A stretch of DNA of 16,448 nt from an uncultured Collinsella sp. (GTDB lineage: Bacteria > Actinomycetota > Coriobacteriia > Coriobacteriales > Coriobacteriaceae), in assembly GCA_902478945.1 (NCBI GenBank), contig CABSMX010000043.1, positions 1 through 16,448 on the forward strand. The letters run 5' to 3'. Below the pieces are notes generated by a model. It saw only the letters and a list, made by a program, of their open reading frames with translations. It ran no database searches and was not told the origin of the DNA. Shown here one piece after another: positions 7,344 through 13,885 of this stretch (position 1 is the stretch's first letter; each line of letters begins with the position of its first letter). The position numbers were made by a program, and so were the translations under genes.

Positions 7344-7387
7344 CCCAGATAAAACCTACCAAAATGAAGCTGTCGCTTTTTGGTAGG
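7344..7387 (-). repeat. 31-bp dispersed repeat, copy 2, with hairpin
   Basis: Positions 7344-7374 are the reverse complement of the copy at 6048-6078 with three mismatches. Here the unit joins a further hairpin: CCTACCAAAA (7355-7364) pairs with TTTTGGTAGG (7378-7387) around a 13-base loop. The inverted orientation relative to copy 1 suggests a mobile or amplified palindromic element. Confidence 0.75.
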
Positions 7388-7429
7388 GAGGGTGTATCGT
7401 TTTATCATTATGAGGTAACATGAAACTAG

Positions 7430-7442
7430 ACGTTATATACGT
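7430..7442. promoter_or_regulatory. Candidate operator upstream of GntR gene (autoregulation)
   Basis: ACGTTATATACGT has ACGT arms around a 5-base core and contains GT-N5-AC. Its reverse complement matches motifs at 220-232 and 1501-1513 at 11 of 13 positions each. It lies 37 bases before the GntR start, in an AT-rich promoter-like stretch; no clear -35/-10 pair could be assigned. Confidence 0.6.
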
Positions 7443-7479
7443 ATTAGTTATTTCGATATTTCGATAAGAGTGATCAGAT

Positions 7480-8199
7480 ATGCCCGCGCCCAAAAATGCA
7501 CCGCTTTACCAGCAGATTTACGATGAAATCAAGGATGCGATCGAGAAAGGTGTTTATGCACCCAAGGAGCGTATTCCGTCCGAGCTTGAGCTAGCCGAGC
7601 AGTACGACGTGAGCCGCATTACGGTGCGCCGCGCCGTCGAGGAGCTGTGCTCCGATGGCTACCTGGTTAAGCAGCAGGGCCGTGGTACCTTTGTCTCCAC
7701 GCCGCACATCAATCGTCAGTTCCACGCTTCGACGCTGCAGACGTTTACCGCGCTGTGTGCCAGCAACGGCATGAAGGCGGGCGCGCATGTGGTCGATCGC
7801 CAGATTGTGCCGGCACGTCAAAACGAGATGGAGTTCTTTGGCCTGCAAAAGGACGCGCTGCTGCTGCATATTAAGCGCGTGCGTACAGCCGACGGCGAGC
7901 CCATCTTTGAGGAGAACATCTTTGTGCCGTTTGACGCCTACCGTGAGCTGTTGACGGCCGATCTTGAGGACAAGTCGATTTTTGCCGAGGTCGAGCGTGT
8001 TGGCGGAACGCCGATTGTCTCGGTTGGCTACCGCACGGTCGAGGCCGTTCGTGCCAATACCGAGCAGGCGGCCGAGTTGGGCATTGCTCCGCACGATCCG
8101 CTGCTCAACCTGCGTGCCAGCTTTACCGGTCCCAATGGCGAGCCGGTTCTGATGGGTAAGCAGTACTACGTGGGTAGCCGCTACGTCATGGTTATGTAG
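7480..8199 (+). CDS. GntR-family (HutC/UTRA) regulator, FrlR-like
   Basis: This 239-residue DNA-binding repressor or activator has an N-terminal winged helix-turn-helix of the GntR type (about 5-75): PLYQQIYDEIKDAIEKGVY, then PSELELAEQYDVSRITVRRA and the wing GYLVKQQGRGTFV. A C-terminal UTRA ligand domain (about 95-235) would bind a sugar phosphate or related effector. It is paralogous to the regulator at 10448. FrlR regulators of fructoselysine loci have this architecture, fitting the PTS/deglycase genes nearby. A motif upstream of this gene recurs at the PTS and EamA promoters, so I infer it controls those and itself. Ribosome binding is weak (AGAGTGAT about 6-8 bases upstream of the ATG). 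A hairpin follows the stop. Confidence 0.9.
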   Translation: MPAPKNAPLYQQIYDEIKDAIEKGVYAPKERIPSELELAEQYDVSRITVRRAVEELCSDGYLVKQQGRGTFVSTPHINRQFHASTLQTFTALCASNGMKAGAHVVDRQIVPARQNEMEFFGLQKDALLLHIKRVRTADGEPIFEENIFVPFDAYRELLTADLEDKSIFAEVERVGGTPIVSVGYRTVEAVRANTEQAAELGIAPHDPLLNLRASFTGPNGEPVLMGKQYYVGSRYVMVM

Positions 8200-8204
8200 C
8201 TCTA

Positions 8205-8231
8205 GTTGCGCGGTTTTCCAAACCGCGCAAC
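8205..8231 (+). terminator. Terminator-like hairpin after GntR gene
   Basis: Perfect 12-bp arms GTTGCGCGGTTT (8205-8216) and AAACCGCGCAAC (8220-8231) have a 3-base loop. No T-tract follows, so intrinsic termination is uncertain. It may act with the repeat immediately downstream. Confidence 0.6.
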
Positions 8232-8271
8232 GGCTCGACGCTGTAAACGCCCCTAAGCGGCAATCTGCAGA

Positions 8272-8366
8272 ATGAGCGTGGAAAATCTCCCGTTTTTTGC
8301 TTGGTGACGGGCTTAAAGTGGGAGATTATCCACGCTCATCCGGAAAGTGTCCAAAAATCCGCGCTC
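8272..8366 (-). repeat. Composite dispersed repeat, copy 1 (minus orientation)
   Basis: A long inverted repeat, ATGAGCGTGGAAAATCTCCC (8272-8291) against 8320-8339 with 19 of 20 matching, is followed by a GAGCG-type unit in reverse (8347-8366). On the minus strand the two units start 29 bases apart (8366 and 8337), the same period as in copies at 14856 and 16258. Copy 1 lies between the GntR gene and recQ, in the opposite orientation to the other two. Confidence 0.85.
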
Positions 8367-8428
8367 GTTCGCCTTGGATTGCATCGCCCGTGGCCGGCAG
8401 CCGCGCGGCACCGGTCCGCGTGGCGGCG

Positions 8429-8434
8429 TATAAT
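8429..8434 (+). promoter_or_regulatory. -10 box of recQ promoter
   Basis: A consensus TATAAT lies 31 bases before the recQ ATG in an otherwise GC-rich stretch. No good -35 hexamer is visible at 16-18 bases upstream. Confidence 0.5.
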
Positions 8435-8465
8435 CGGCGGCAGATGACTTGGACGTTAGGAAACC

Positions 8466-10448
8466 ATGACCGATAGCATGCAGCAGATGGCGCTCGACAC
8501 GCTCGGCGCCTATTTTGGCTACACCTCGTTTCGCCCGGGACAGGACCGCATGGTCGATGCGATTCTTGCCGGTCGCGATGCGCTGGGTGTTATGCCCACG
8601 GGCGCCGGCAAGTCCATTTGCTACCAGGTGCCCGCGCTCATGCTGCCCGGCATCACCTTTGTGGTGAGTCCGCTGCTGTCGCTTATGGAGGACCAGACCC
8701 GTGCGTTGCTCGCAGCGGATGCGCGACCCAGCTATCTCAACTCCAGCCTTACTCCGGCCCAGCAAAACACCGTGCTCAAGCGGGCGCGCGAGGGCCGCTA
8801 CCAGCTTATGTACGTGGCGCCCGAGCGCCTGCTCGAGCCGCGCTTTTTGGCCTTTGCGCAGGAGGCCGCGGCGGACGGCGGCATTGGCGTGCCGCTCGTA
8901 GCCATTGATGAGGCCCACTGCGTGAGCCAATGGGGTCAGGATTTTCGCCCCGCCTACCTGCAGATTCGCGAGTTCATCGATTCCCTGCCGCTGCGCCCCA
9001 TCGTGGCGGCCTTTACCGCTACGGCGACCGAGCGTGTGCGCGCGGACATCCAGCAGATGCTCGGCCTGCAAAATCCCGCGACGGTGGTGACGGGCTTCGA
9101 TCGCAAGAACCTCTACTTTGGCTGCGAGGAAATGGGCGACAAGGCCAAGGCCGCGTGGGTGCGCGACTATGTGATCGCGCATTCGGGCGAGAGCGGCATC
9201 GTGTATTGCTCGACCCGCAAGACGGTCGATGCGCTGGCAGGCGAGCTTGCCGAGGCGCTGGGCCCCAGCGGCATTCGCGTTGGCCGCTACCATGCCGGCA
9301 TGGGCAACGACGCCCGCCGCCAAAGCCAGCGCGCCTTTATCGATGACGATATCCAGGTGATGGTTGCCACCAACGCCTTTGGCATGGGCATCGACAAGCC
9401 CAACGTGCGCTACGTGATTCACAACAACGTGCCCGAGAGCATCGAGGCCTACTACCAGGAGGCGGGCCGCGCTGGCCGCGATGGCGATCCGGCCAGCTGC
9501 TACCTGTTGTGGAACGGCAACGATTTTCGCATGCGCCGCTTTCTGATCGACCGCGGCGATGCTGCCGATGAGGCGCTTGACGACGAGCAGCGCGCGTGGG
9601 CGCTCCAGAATCGATATCGTCTGCTCAGCCAGATGGAGGGCTACTGCAATACCACCGGTTGCCTGCGCGAATACATGCTGCGCTACTTTGGCGACGAGGC
9701 CGCGGCCGAGCATACTGCCGCGGCTGGTGCGGGCGGCACCGCTATGGACGAGGCCGACGGCTGCGGCAACTGCAGCAATTGCCTCACGCAGTTCGAGGTC
9801 GAGGACGTCACCGATATGGCCCGCGCCGCCGTGCGCTATGTGGCCACGCGACCCATGCGCTTTGGCAAGTCGCTCATCGCCGACGTGCTCCACGGCGGCA
9901 ACACCGAGCGCATTCGCCAGATGCATCTGGACGAGGACCGCGGCTACGGTGAGCTGTCGAGCGAATCGGTCGGGCGCATCAAGGACATCATCGGCCAGCT
10001 GTGCGGCCGCGGTTACCTGGCCACCTCGCAGGGGCAGTACCCGGTCGTGGGGCTGGGCCCGCGCGCCGGCGAGGTCGAGGATGAGGCGTTTGCCTTTACC
10101 GTCAAGCGTCGTGCGTCCAAGCGCAAGGCCTCGGCCCGTGCCCGCCGCGCGGTGGATCTGCTGCGTGAGGAGGCCGAGCTAGATCAGCGCCCGCGCGTGG
10201 GTGACGATGCCGAGCTGTTCGAGCGCCTGCGTGCCCTGCGCAAGGAGATTTCGACCGAGCTGGAGATGGCGCCGTACATGGTCTTCTCTGACAAGGCCCT
10301 GCGCGGCCTGTGCCGCCTACGACCTCAGACACGCGACGAGCTTATCCAGGTCAACGGTATTGGCGAGAAAAAGGCCGATGCCTTTGGCGAGCAGTTTATG
10401 GCGGCGATTGAAGAGTTTGAGTCCGAGCATGCACGGGATGGAGCGTAA
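8466..10448 (+). CDS. recQ: ATP-dependent DNA helicase RecQ
   Basis: This 660-residue 3'-5' helicase acts in recombination and replication repair. In order: RecQ motif 0 with FGYTSFRPGQ (17-26); Walker A PTGAGKS (44-50); Walker B DEAH (148-151) followed by CVSQWGQDFRPAY; TATATE (184-189); motif VI QEAGRAGRDG (331-340). The zinc-binding region has Cys399 and the cluster Cys433, Cys436, Cys439, with an Ala/Gly-rich insert of about 20 residues between them. The RQC winged helix covers about 440-550, and an HRDC domain ends the protein (about 585-655, VNGIGEKKADAFG). It is somewhat longer than E. coli RecQ (about 610). TAGGAAA lies just before the ATG. Its stop overlaps the start of the downstream GntR gene. 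Confidence 0.96.
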   Translation: MTDSMQQMALDTLGAYFGYTSFRPGQDRMVDAILAGRDALGVMPTGAGKSICYQVPALMLPGITFVVSPLLSLMEDQTRALLAADARPSYLNSSLTPAQQNTVLKRAREGRYQLMYVAPERLLEPRFLAFAQEAAADGGIGVPLVAIDEAHCVSQWGQDFRPAYLQIREFIDSLPLRPIVAAFTATATERVRADIQQMLGLQNPATVVTGFDRKNLYFGCEEMGDKAKAAWVRDYVIAHSGESGIVYCSTRKTVDALAGELAEALGPSGIRVGRYHAGMGNDARRQSQRAFIDDDIQVMVATNAFGMGIDKPNVRYVIHNNVPESIEAYYQEAGRAGRDGDPASCYLLWNGNDFRMRRFLIDRGDAADEALDDEQRAWALQNRYRLLSQMEGYCNTTGCLREYMLRYFGDEAAAEHTAAAGAGGTAMDEADGCGNCSNCLTQFEVEDVTDMARAAVRYVATRPMRFGKSLIADVLHGGNTERIRQMHLDEDRGYGELSSESVGRIKDIIGQLCGRGYLATSQGQYPVVGLGPRAGEVEDEAFAFTVKRRASKRKASARARRAVDLLREEAELDQRPRVGDDAELFERLRALRKEISTELEMAPYMVFSDKALRGLCRLRPQTRDELIQVNGIGEKKADAFGEQFMAAIEEFESEHARDGA

Positions 10449-11206
10449 TGATGGCATCCGACGATAAAACCGAGCGCACTGAGGTGTCCGCCGTGCCGCT
10501 GTACCAGCAGGTTATGGACGACCTAAAGGGCGAGATCGCGCGCGGCGTGTACGCATCCGGCTCGCGCATTCCTTCCGAGATGGAGCTCGCGAAGTACTAC
10601 GGCGTGGGACGCATCACCGTGCGCCGCGCCGTCGAGGAGCTGTCGCGCGCGGGGTATCTCAACCGCCAGCAGGGGAGGGGCACGTTTGTGTGTGCGCCTA
10701 AGCTCAAACGCAAGATTGTCCAGAAGGGTGACGTTCAGAGCTTTACCGAGGGTTGTACTGCCAACGACATGGTGGCCGGAGCACGCCTGGTGTCGCGTAC
10801 GGTGGTTGCGGCGACGCGCGAGGACGCGGCGTTTTTTGGGGTGGAACCCGGCTGCGAGCTCATCGTTGTCGAGCGCGTGCGCACGGCAGACGGCGTGCCC
10901 GTCATGCTCGAGAACAACGCCTTTGTGCTGGCCGACCATCCCTATCTGCAGACGCTTGCCGACAAGGACCTCACGGACAATTCCATCTTTGCGCTCGTTG
11001 CCGAGCATTCGGGCCGCGCGCCGCTCAAGTCCGACCCCTGTACGGTGGAGATTGCGCTTGCCGATGCTCAGGTGGCCCCGCTGCTGGAGGTGCCGGTCGG
11101 CGAGCCGCTCTTCTATATGGAGGCGTACTTTACCGATGGGGACGGGCGGCCCTTGCTGCTCGGACGCCAAAAGATTGTGGGCTCGCGCTACGTGTTCGAC
11201 ATCTAA
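10448..11206 (+). CDS. GntR-family (HutC/UTRA) regulator, second paralogue
   Basis: This 252-residue regulator has the same layout as the one at 7480: winged helix-turn-helix (about 15-85; PLYQQVMDDLKGEIARGVY, PSEMELAKYYGVGRITVRRA, GYLNRQQGRGTFV) and a UTRA domain (about 105-248) ending in KIVGSRYVFDI, close to the paralogue's end. The first ATG shares its A with the recQ stop (TAATG), implying translational coupling. A second ATG at 10451 is better spaced (7 bases) from GGAG at 10440-10443 and may be the true start. The next gene is a SIS deglycase-like enzyme whose promoter carries paired repeats, so I infer this protein is its local regulator. Confidence 0.9.
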   Translation: MMASDDKTERTEVSAVPLYQQVMDDLKGEIARGVYASGSRIPSEMELAKYYGVGRITVRRAVEELSRAGYLNRQQGRGTFVCAPKLKRKIVQKGDVQSFTEGCTANDMVAGARLVSRTVVAATREDAAFFGVEPGCELIVVERVRTADGVPVMLENNAFVLADHPYLQTLADKDLTDNSIFALVAEHSGRAPLKSDPCTVEIALADAQVAPLLEVPVGEPLFYMEAYFTDGDGRPLLLGRQKIVGSRYVFDI

Positions 11207-11215
11207 CGTCCATAG

Positions 11216-11232
11216 ATAGAACAACATAGAAC
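11216..11232. promoter_or_regulatory. Candidate operator, upstream copy
   Basis: ATAGAACAACATAGAAC consists of two TAGAAC half-sites one helical turn (10 bases) apart. It recurs with a single mismatch at 11278-11294. It lies upstream of the predicted -35 of the SIS gene. Confidence 0.55.
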
Positions 11233-11249
11233 AAGTTTGGTGAAATGAC

Positions 11250-11278
11250 TTCACGGGCTTCGTCGTGCGTGCTATAAA
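11250..11278 (+). promoter_or_regulatory. Promoter of second SIS gene
   Basis: TTCACG (-35-like, 11250-11255) and TATAAA (-10-like, 11273-11278) have a 17-base spacer. Transcription would start near 11285, inside the downstream operator copy, giving a leader of about 65 bases. Confidence 0.5.
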
Positions 11279-11294
11279 TAGGACAACATAGAAC
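11278..11294. promoter_or_regulatory. Candidate operator, downstream copy
   Basis: ATAGGACAACATAGAAC matches the copy at 11216-11232 at 16 of 17 positions. The two are 62 bases apart, close to six helical turns, and flank the predicted promoter. This is compatible with looping repression by the adjacent GntR regulator. Confidence 0.55.
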
Positions 11295-11350
11295 GACCGC
11301 AGGTACGAGCTGTCGTCGTTCTAAACCACTACACAAGGAGGGGCATCACC

Positions 11351-12319
11351 ATGAACGCACACGATCTGATTCAGGAAATTATCGAGCGCAAGGGCAAGAT
11401 TGAGAACGTCTTTTGGATCGCCTGCGGCGGTTCGATGATCGACCTGATGCCGGCCAACGAGCTGCTCAAGCGCGAGGCCACCACGTTTACCTCGACGGTC
11501 TACACGGCACGCGAGTTTTGCCTGATGGTCCCCAAGAGCCTAGGGCCGAAGTCGCTCGTCATCGCCTGCAGCCACAGCGGCAACACGCAGGAGGTCGTTG
11601 ACGGCTGCGAGATGGCGCTGGCAGCCGGCGCCGAGGTCGTCGCCATGACCGACTGCGAGGGCTCCAAGATCGACAACGGCAAGTGGACCACCTGGGTCTA
11701 CCCCTGGGGCGAGGGCGTGTCGCAGTCCGAGGTCCCGCAGGGTATCGGCGCTCTGATGGCTGCCGAGCTGCTCGACCAGCAGGAGGGCTACGAGGCGCTC
11801 GCTGACATGTACGCTGGCATTAAGCAGATGGATGCGCTGCTGCCCGCTGCCCGTGAGAAGGTCAACGCCGAGCTGGGCGATCGCTTTGCCGAGCTCTGCC
11901 AGCAGCACAAGTTCTTCTATATCCTGGGTTCCGGCCCCAACTTTAGCCAGACCTACGCCATGGCGATCTGCTCGCTCATGGAGATGCAGTGGCAGCACTG
12001 CTGCTATATCCACTCCGGCGAGTATTTCCACGGCCCGTTTGAGGCCACCGAGCCCGGCGTGTTCTACTTTGTGCAGCTCGGATCGGGCGAGTGCCGCCCC
12101 ATGGAGGAGCGCGCGCTTGCGTTCCTCAACACGCATACCGATACGGTCATGGTGCTCGACGCGCTCGAGTACGGCGTGGGCGACGTGCCTGCCAGCGTGC
12201 GTTCGTACCTGGAACCGATCTTCTTCTACAACATGAGCTGCGAGCTGCGTGCCGCTCGCGGCAAGGTGTTCGACCACAGTCCCGAGGTTCGTCGCTACAT
12301 GGGCATCGAGCAGTACTAG
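11351..12319 (+). CDS. SIS-domain sugar-phosphate deglycase, second paralogue
   Basis: This 322-residue enzyme is paralogous to the one at 4347. SIS domain 1 (about 15-145) has ACGGSMID (24-31) and SHSGNTQE (74-81). SIS domain 2 (about 175-305) has LMEMQW with Glu211 and SGEYFHGPFE with His227, again 16 residues apart as in FrlB/FraB. The stretch FEATEPGV closely resembles the E. coli FrlB segment LEIVEPGV as I remember it, so this copy looks nearer to FrlB than the first. AAGGAGG lies about 9 bases before the ATG. It has its own promoter and terminator and follows a GntR gene. Gfr systems use two deglycases for different glycated amines, so this may be the second-specificity enzyme sharing the distant PTS. 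A different sugar-phosphate isomerase activity is not excluded. Confidence 0.85.
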   Translation: MNAHDLIQEIIERKGKIENVFWIACGGSMIDLMPANELLKREATTFTSTVYTAREFCLMVPKSLGPKSLVIACSHSGNTQEVVDGCEMALAAGAEVVAMTDCEGSKIDNGKWTTWVYPWGEGVSQSEVPQGIGALMAAELLDQQEGYEALADMYAGIKQMDALLPAAREKVNAELGDRFAELCQQHKFFYILGSGPNFSQTYAMAICSLMEMQWQHCCYIHSGEYFHGPFEATEPGVFYFVQLGSGECRPMEERALAFLNTHTDTVMVLDALEYGVGDVPASVRSYLEPIFFYNMSCELRAARGKVFDHSPEVRRYMGIEQY

Positions 12320-12341
12320 GTACCGGGAATTATCTTTTTTG

Positions 12342-12373
12342 ACGGGGTCTGCGCTGCGCGCGGGCCCCGTTTT
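12342..12373 (+). terminator. Rho-independent terminator of second SIS gene
   Basis: The stem ACGGGGTC (12342-12349) with GGCCCCGT (12363-12370) includes one G-U pair, has a GC-rich loop that could extend it, and is followed by TTTG. The T-tract is short. Confidence 0.75.
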
Positions 12374-12401
12374 GCGTTGTGGCGGCTGGATTCGTGTCTG
12401 C

Positions 12402-12596
12402 GCGAAAACGAAGTTGAATACTTTTCCGCGAAGTGAACGACCTATTTTGGACCCCCGAAGCATCCACACTTTTTGACGCCAAAACCGCAGGAAAACCTCG
12501 ACGAAACCGCAGGAAACAGCGTCTGAAAAATGTCGATGCTTCGGGAGTCCGATTTTGCTCGTTCACATCGCGGAAAAGTATTCAACTTCGATTCGC
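12402..12596. repeat. MITE-like element with 77-bp imperfect inverted repeats
   Basis: The arms 12402-12478 and 12520-12596 are imperfect reverse complements over 77 bases. The best-conserved block is 22 bases starting GAAGTTGAATACTTTTCCGC; CCCGAAGCATC is also kept in both arms. The centre holds two direct copies of AAACCGCAGGAAA 22 bases apart (12482-12494, 12504-12516). No transposase is encoded. It fills the gap between two convergent genes, each of which has its own terminator. Non-autonomous mobile element is the likeliest reading; a structured RNA is an alternative. Confidence 0.75.
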
Positions 12597-12614
12597 AAGG
12601 GCACTGCGTGAGTC

Positions 12615-12651
12615 AAAAAAGCGGGCCGCGCCGGGGATTTCCGGCGCGGCC
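12615..12651 (-). terminator. Rho-independent terminator of hydroxyacid dehydrogenase
   Basis: An 11-bp GC stem, GGCCGCGCCGG (12624-12634) with CCGGCGCGGCC (12641-12651), has a 6-base loop. On the minus strand it is followed by a short CGC and TTTTTT (12620-12615). Confidence 0.92.
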
Positions 12652-12697
12652 AGCTTGGTATCGCGCTTAGATTCGCGAGATTGCGGCAGCCAGCGGC

Positions 12698-13675
12698 CTA
12701 CTTTGCGTCGTAGGCCTCGGCGTCCCACCAGTCGAGCTGGGCGATGTTGTCGCGGATGTGCTGGCAGCTCTTGTGGAAGCCCTCGAGCTCGTACTCGGAC
12801 AGGTCGAGCGTGTAAACCTCCTCGACGCCCTCGGCGCCGATCACGCACGGCAGGGAGGTAAAGATACCCTCCTCGCCATACTGGCCGGTCATAAGCGTAG
12901 AGGCCGAAAGCACGGCGTGCTCGTTGTGCAGAACAGCAGCGCAGACGCGTGCGGCGGAGTTGGCGACGGCGTACTCGGTGCACTGCTTGCCCTGGTAGGT
13001 CACATAGCCGCCCTTGCGTGCAAGCTCCTCGACCTCCATGTGGTCGAAGGCGTACTTGTCGGGGTTTTCGGCCTGAAGCTCGTTGAGTCTCTTGCCGGCG
13101 ATGGTCGCGGCCTTAAAGGCGGCAAGCTGGCTAAAGCCGTGCTCGCCGATCATGTAGGCGTCGATGGACTTGGGGCTCACGCCGACCTTCTTGGAGATCT
13201 CGGTGCGCAGGCGGGCGGAGTCCAGGCCGCAGCCCGAGCCGATGATCTTCTTGGGATCGTAGCCGGTCAGGTGCCACAGCTCGGTGCACACGACGTCGCA
13301 GGGGTTGGAGATGCTCACGAAGATGCCGTCAAAGCCGGCGTCGACGATGCGCTTGGCAAAGGTGCGGGCGGCGTCGGTGGTAAAGAACAGCTCGCCGTCG
13401 CGGTTGCCGGCGGCCAGCGCGACCTTGCCGGCGGCGTTGACGATGACGTCGCAGCAGGCCAACTCCTCGTAGTGATCGTAGCAGTTGACGATCTTGGTGT
13501 TGTACGGGACAAACGAAAGGGAGTCGCGCAGGTCCTGGACCTCGGACGTCACCTTGGCCTCGTTGATATCGCACAGGTACAGCTCATCGGCAATGCCCTG
13601 CATGAGCAGGCTGTTGGCGACATGTGCTCCTACGTGGCCCTGGCCGACCACACCGATCTTACGCGTCTGGTACAT
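12698..13675 (-). CDS. L-lactate/L-2-hydroxyisocaproate dehydrogenase family
   Basis: This 325-residue NAD-dependent oxidoreductase interconverts a 2-oxoacid and an L-2-hydroxyacid. The Rossmann loop is GQGHVG (11-16) with Asp36 selecting NAD. SNP (123-125), Asp152 and Arg155 in LDSARLR, and catalytic His179 in GEHG form the active site. The segment EELARKGGYVTYQGK resembles L-2-hydroxyisocaproate dehydrogenase of Lactobacillus more than classical LDH, and the mobile substrate loop (about 84-95) lacks the usual LDH/MDH residues, so the physiological substrate is uncertain. ATG at 13675 is chosen because AAAGGA lies 7 bases upstream on the minus strand; an upstream in-frame ATG adds 13 residues without homology. 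It likely regenerates NAD+ in fermentation or reduces amino-acid-derived oxoacids. Confidence 0.9.
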   Translation of the reverse strand: MYQTRKIGVVGQGHVGAHVANSLLMQGIADELYLCDINEAKVTSEVQDLRDSLSFVPYNTKIVNCYDHYEELACCDVIVNAAGKVALAAGNRDGELFFTTDAARTFAKRIVDAGFDGIFVSISNPCDVVCTELWHLTGYDPKKIIGSGCGLDSARLRTEISKKVGVSPKSIDAYMIGEHGFSQLAAFKAATIAGKRLNELQAENPDKYAFDHMEVEELARKGGYVTYQGKQCTEYAVANSAARVCAAVLHNEHAVLSASTLMTGQYGEEGIFTSLPCVIGAEGVEEVYTLDLSEYELEGFHKSCQHIRDNIAQLDWWDAEAYDAK

Positions 13676-13712
13676 ATACGTATCCTTTCGGCCGAGTTTT
13701 TCGCGTCGAACC

Positions 13713-13718
13713 ATTGTA
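13713..13718 (-). promoter_or_regulatory. -10 box of dehydrogenase promoter
   Basis: On the minus strand this reads TACAAT, about 38 bases before the dehydrogenase ATG. No clear -35 is seen. The same hexamer serves as -10 candidate for the YitT gene. Confidence 0.42.
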
Positions 13719-13885
13719 GCGTTCTGCTGCTACTTTGCTAGGCTAAAGTGCCGTAGATTTTGGGACATGCCTTTATCTCTACTTTTGGAGTGATTTGGGC
13801 CGCTGACGGCATCGCTGGGCGATACACTCGCGCGGATGGGGCCGGTCGTTGTACCATAGCTGCAACTGACTCGTAAGGAGCATCC

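Noticed and set aside
8313..9926. Long open frame antisense to recQ
   Set aside because: The opposite strand encodes a complete RecQ with all motifs; the antisense frame is a by-product of GC-rich codon bias and has low-complexity Ala/His/Arg composition.
12433..12861. Plus-strand frame starting in the 12.4-12.6 kb palindrome
   Set aside because: It runs from an inverted-repeat element into the antisense of the dehydrogenase, is Arg-rich, and has no ribosome binding site.
12758..13741. Plus-strand frame opposite the dehydrogenase
   Set aside because: The minus-strand product has an intact Rossmann fold and catalytic residues plus a terminator in the right direction.
13676..13885. SAM riboswitch or T-box before metA
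   Set aside because: No recognisable conserved elements of either class; the gap is short and shared with a divergent promoter.
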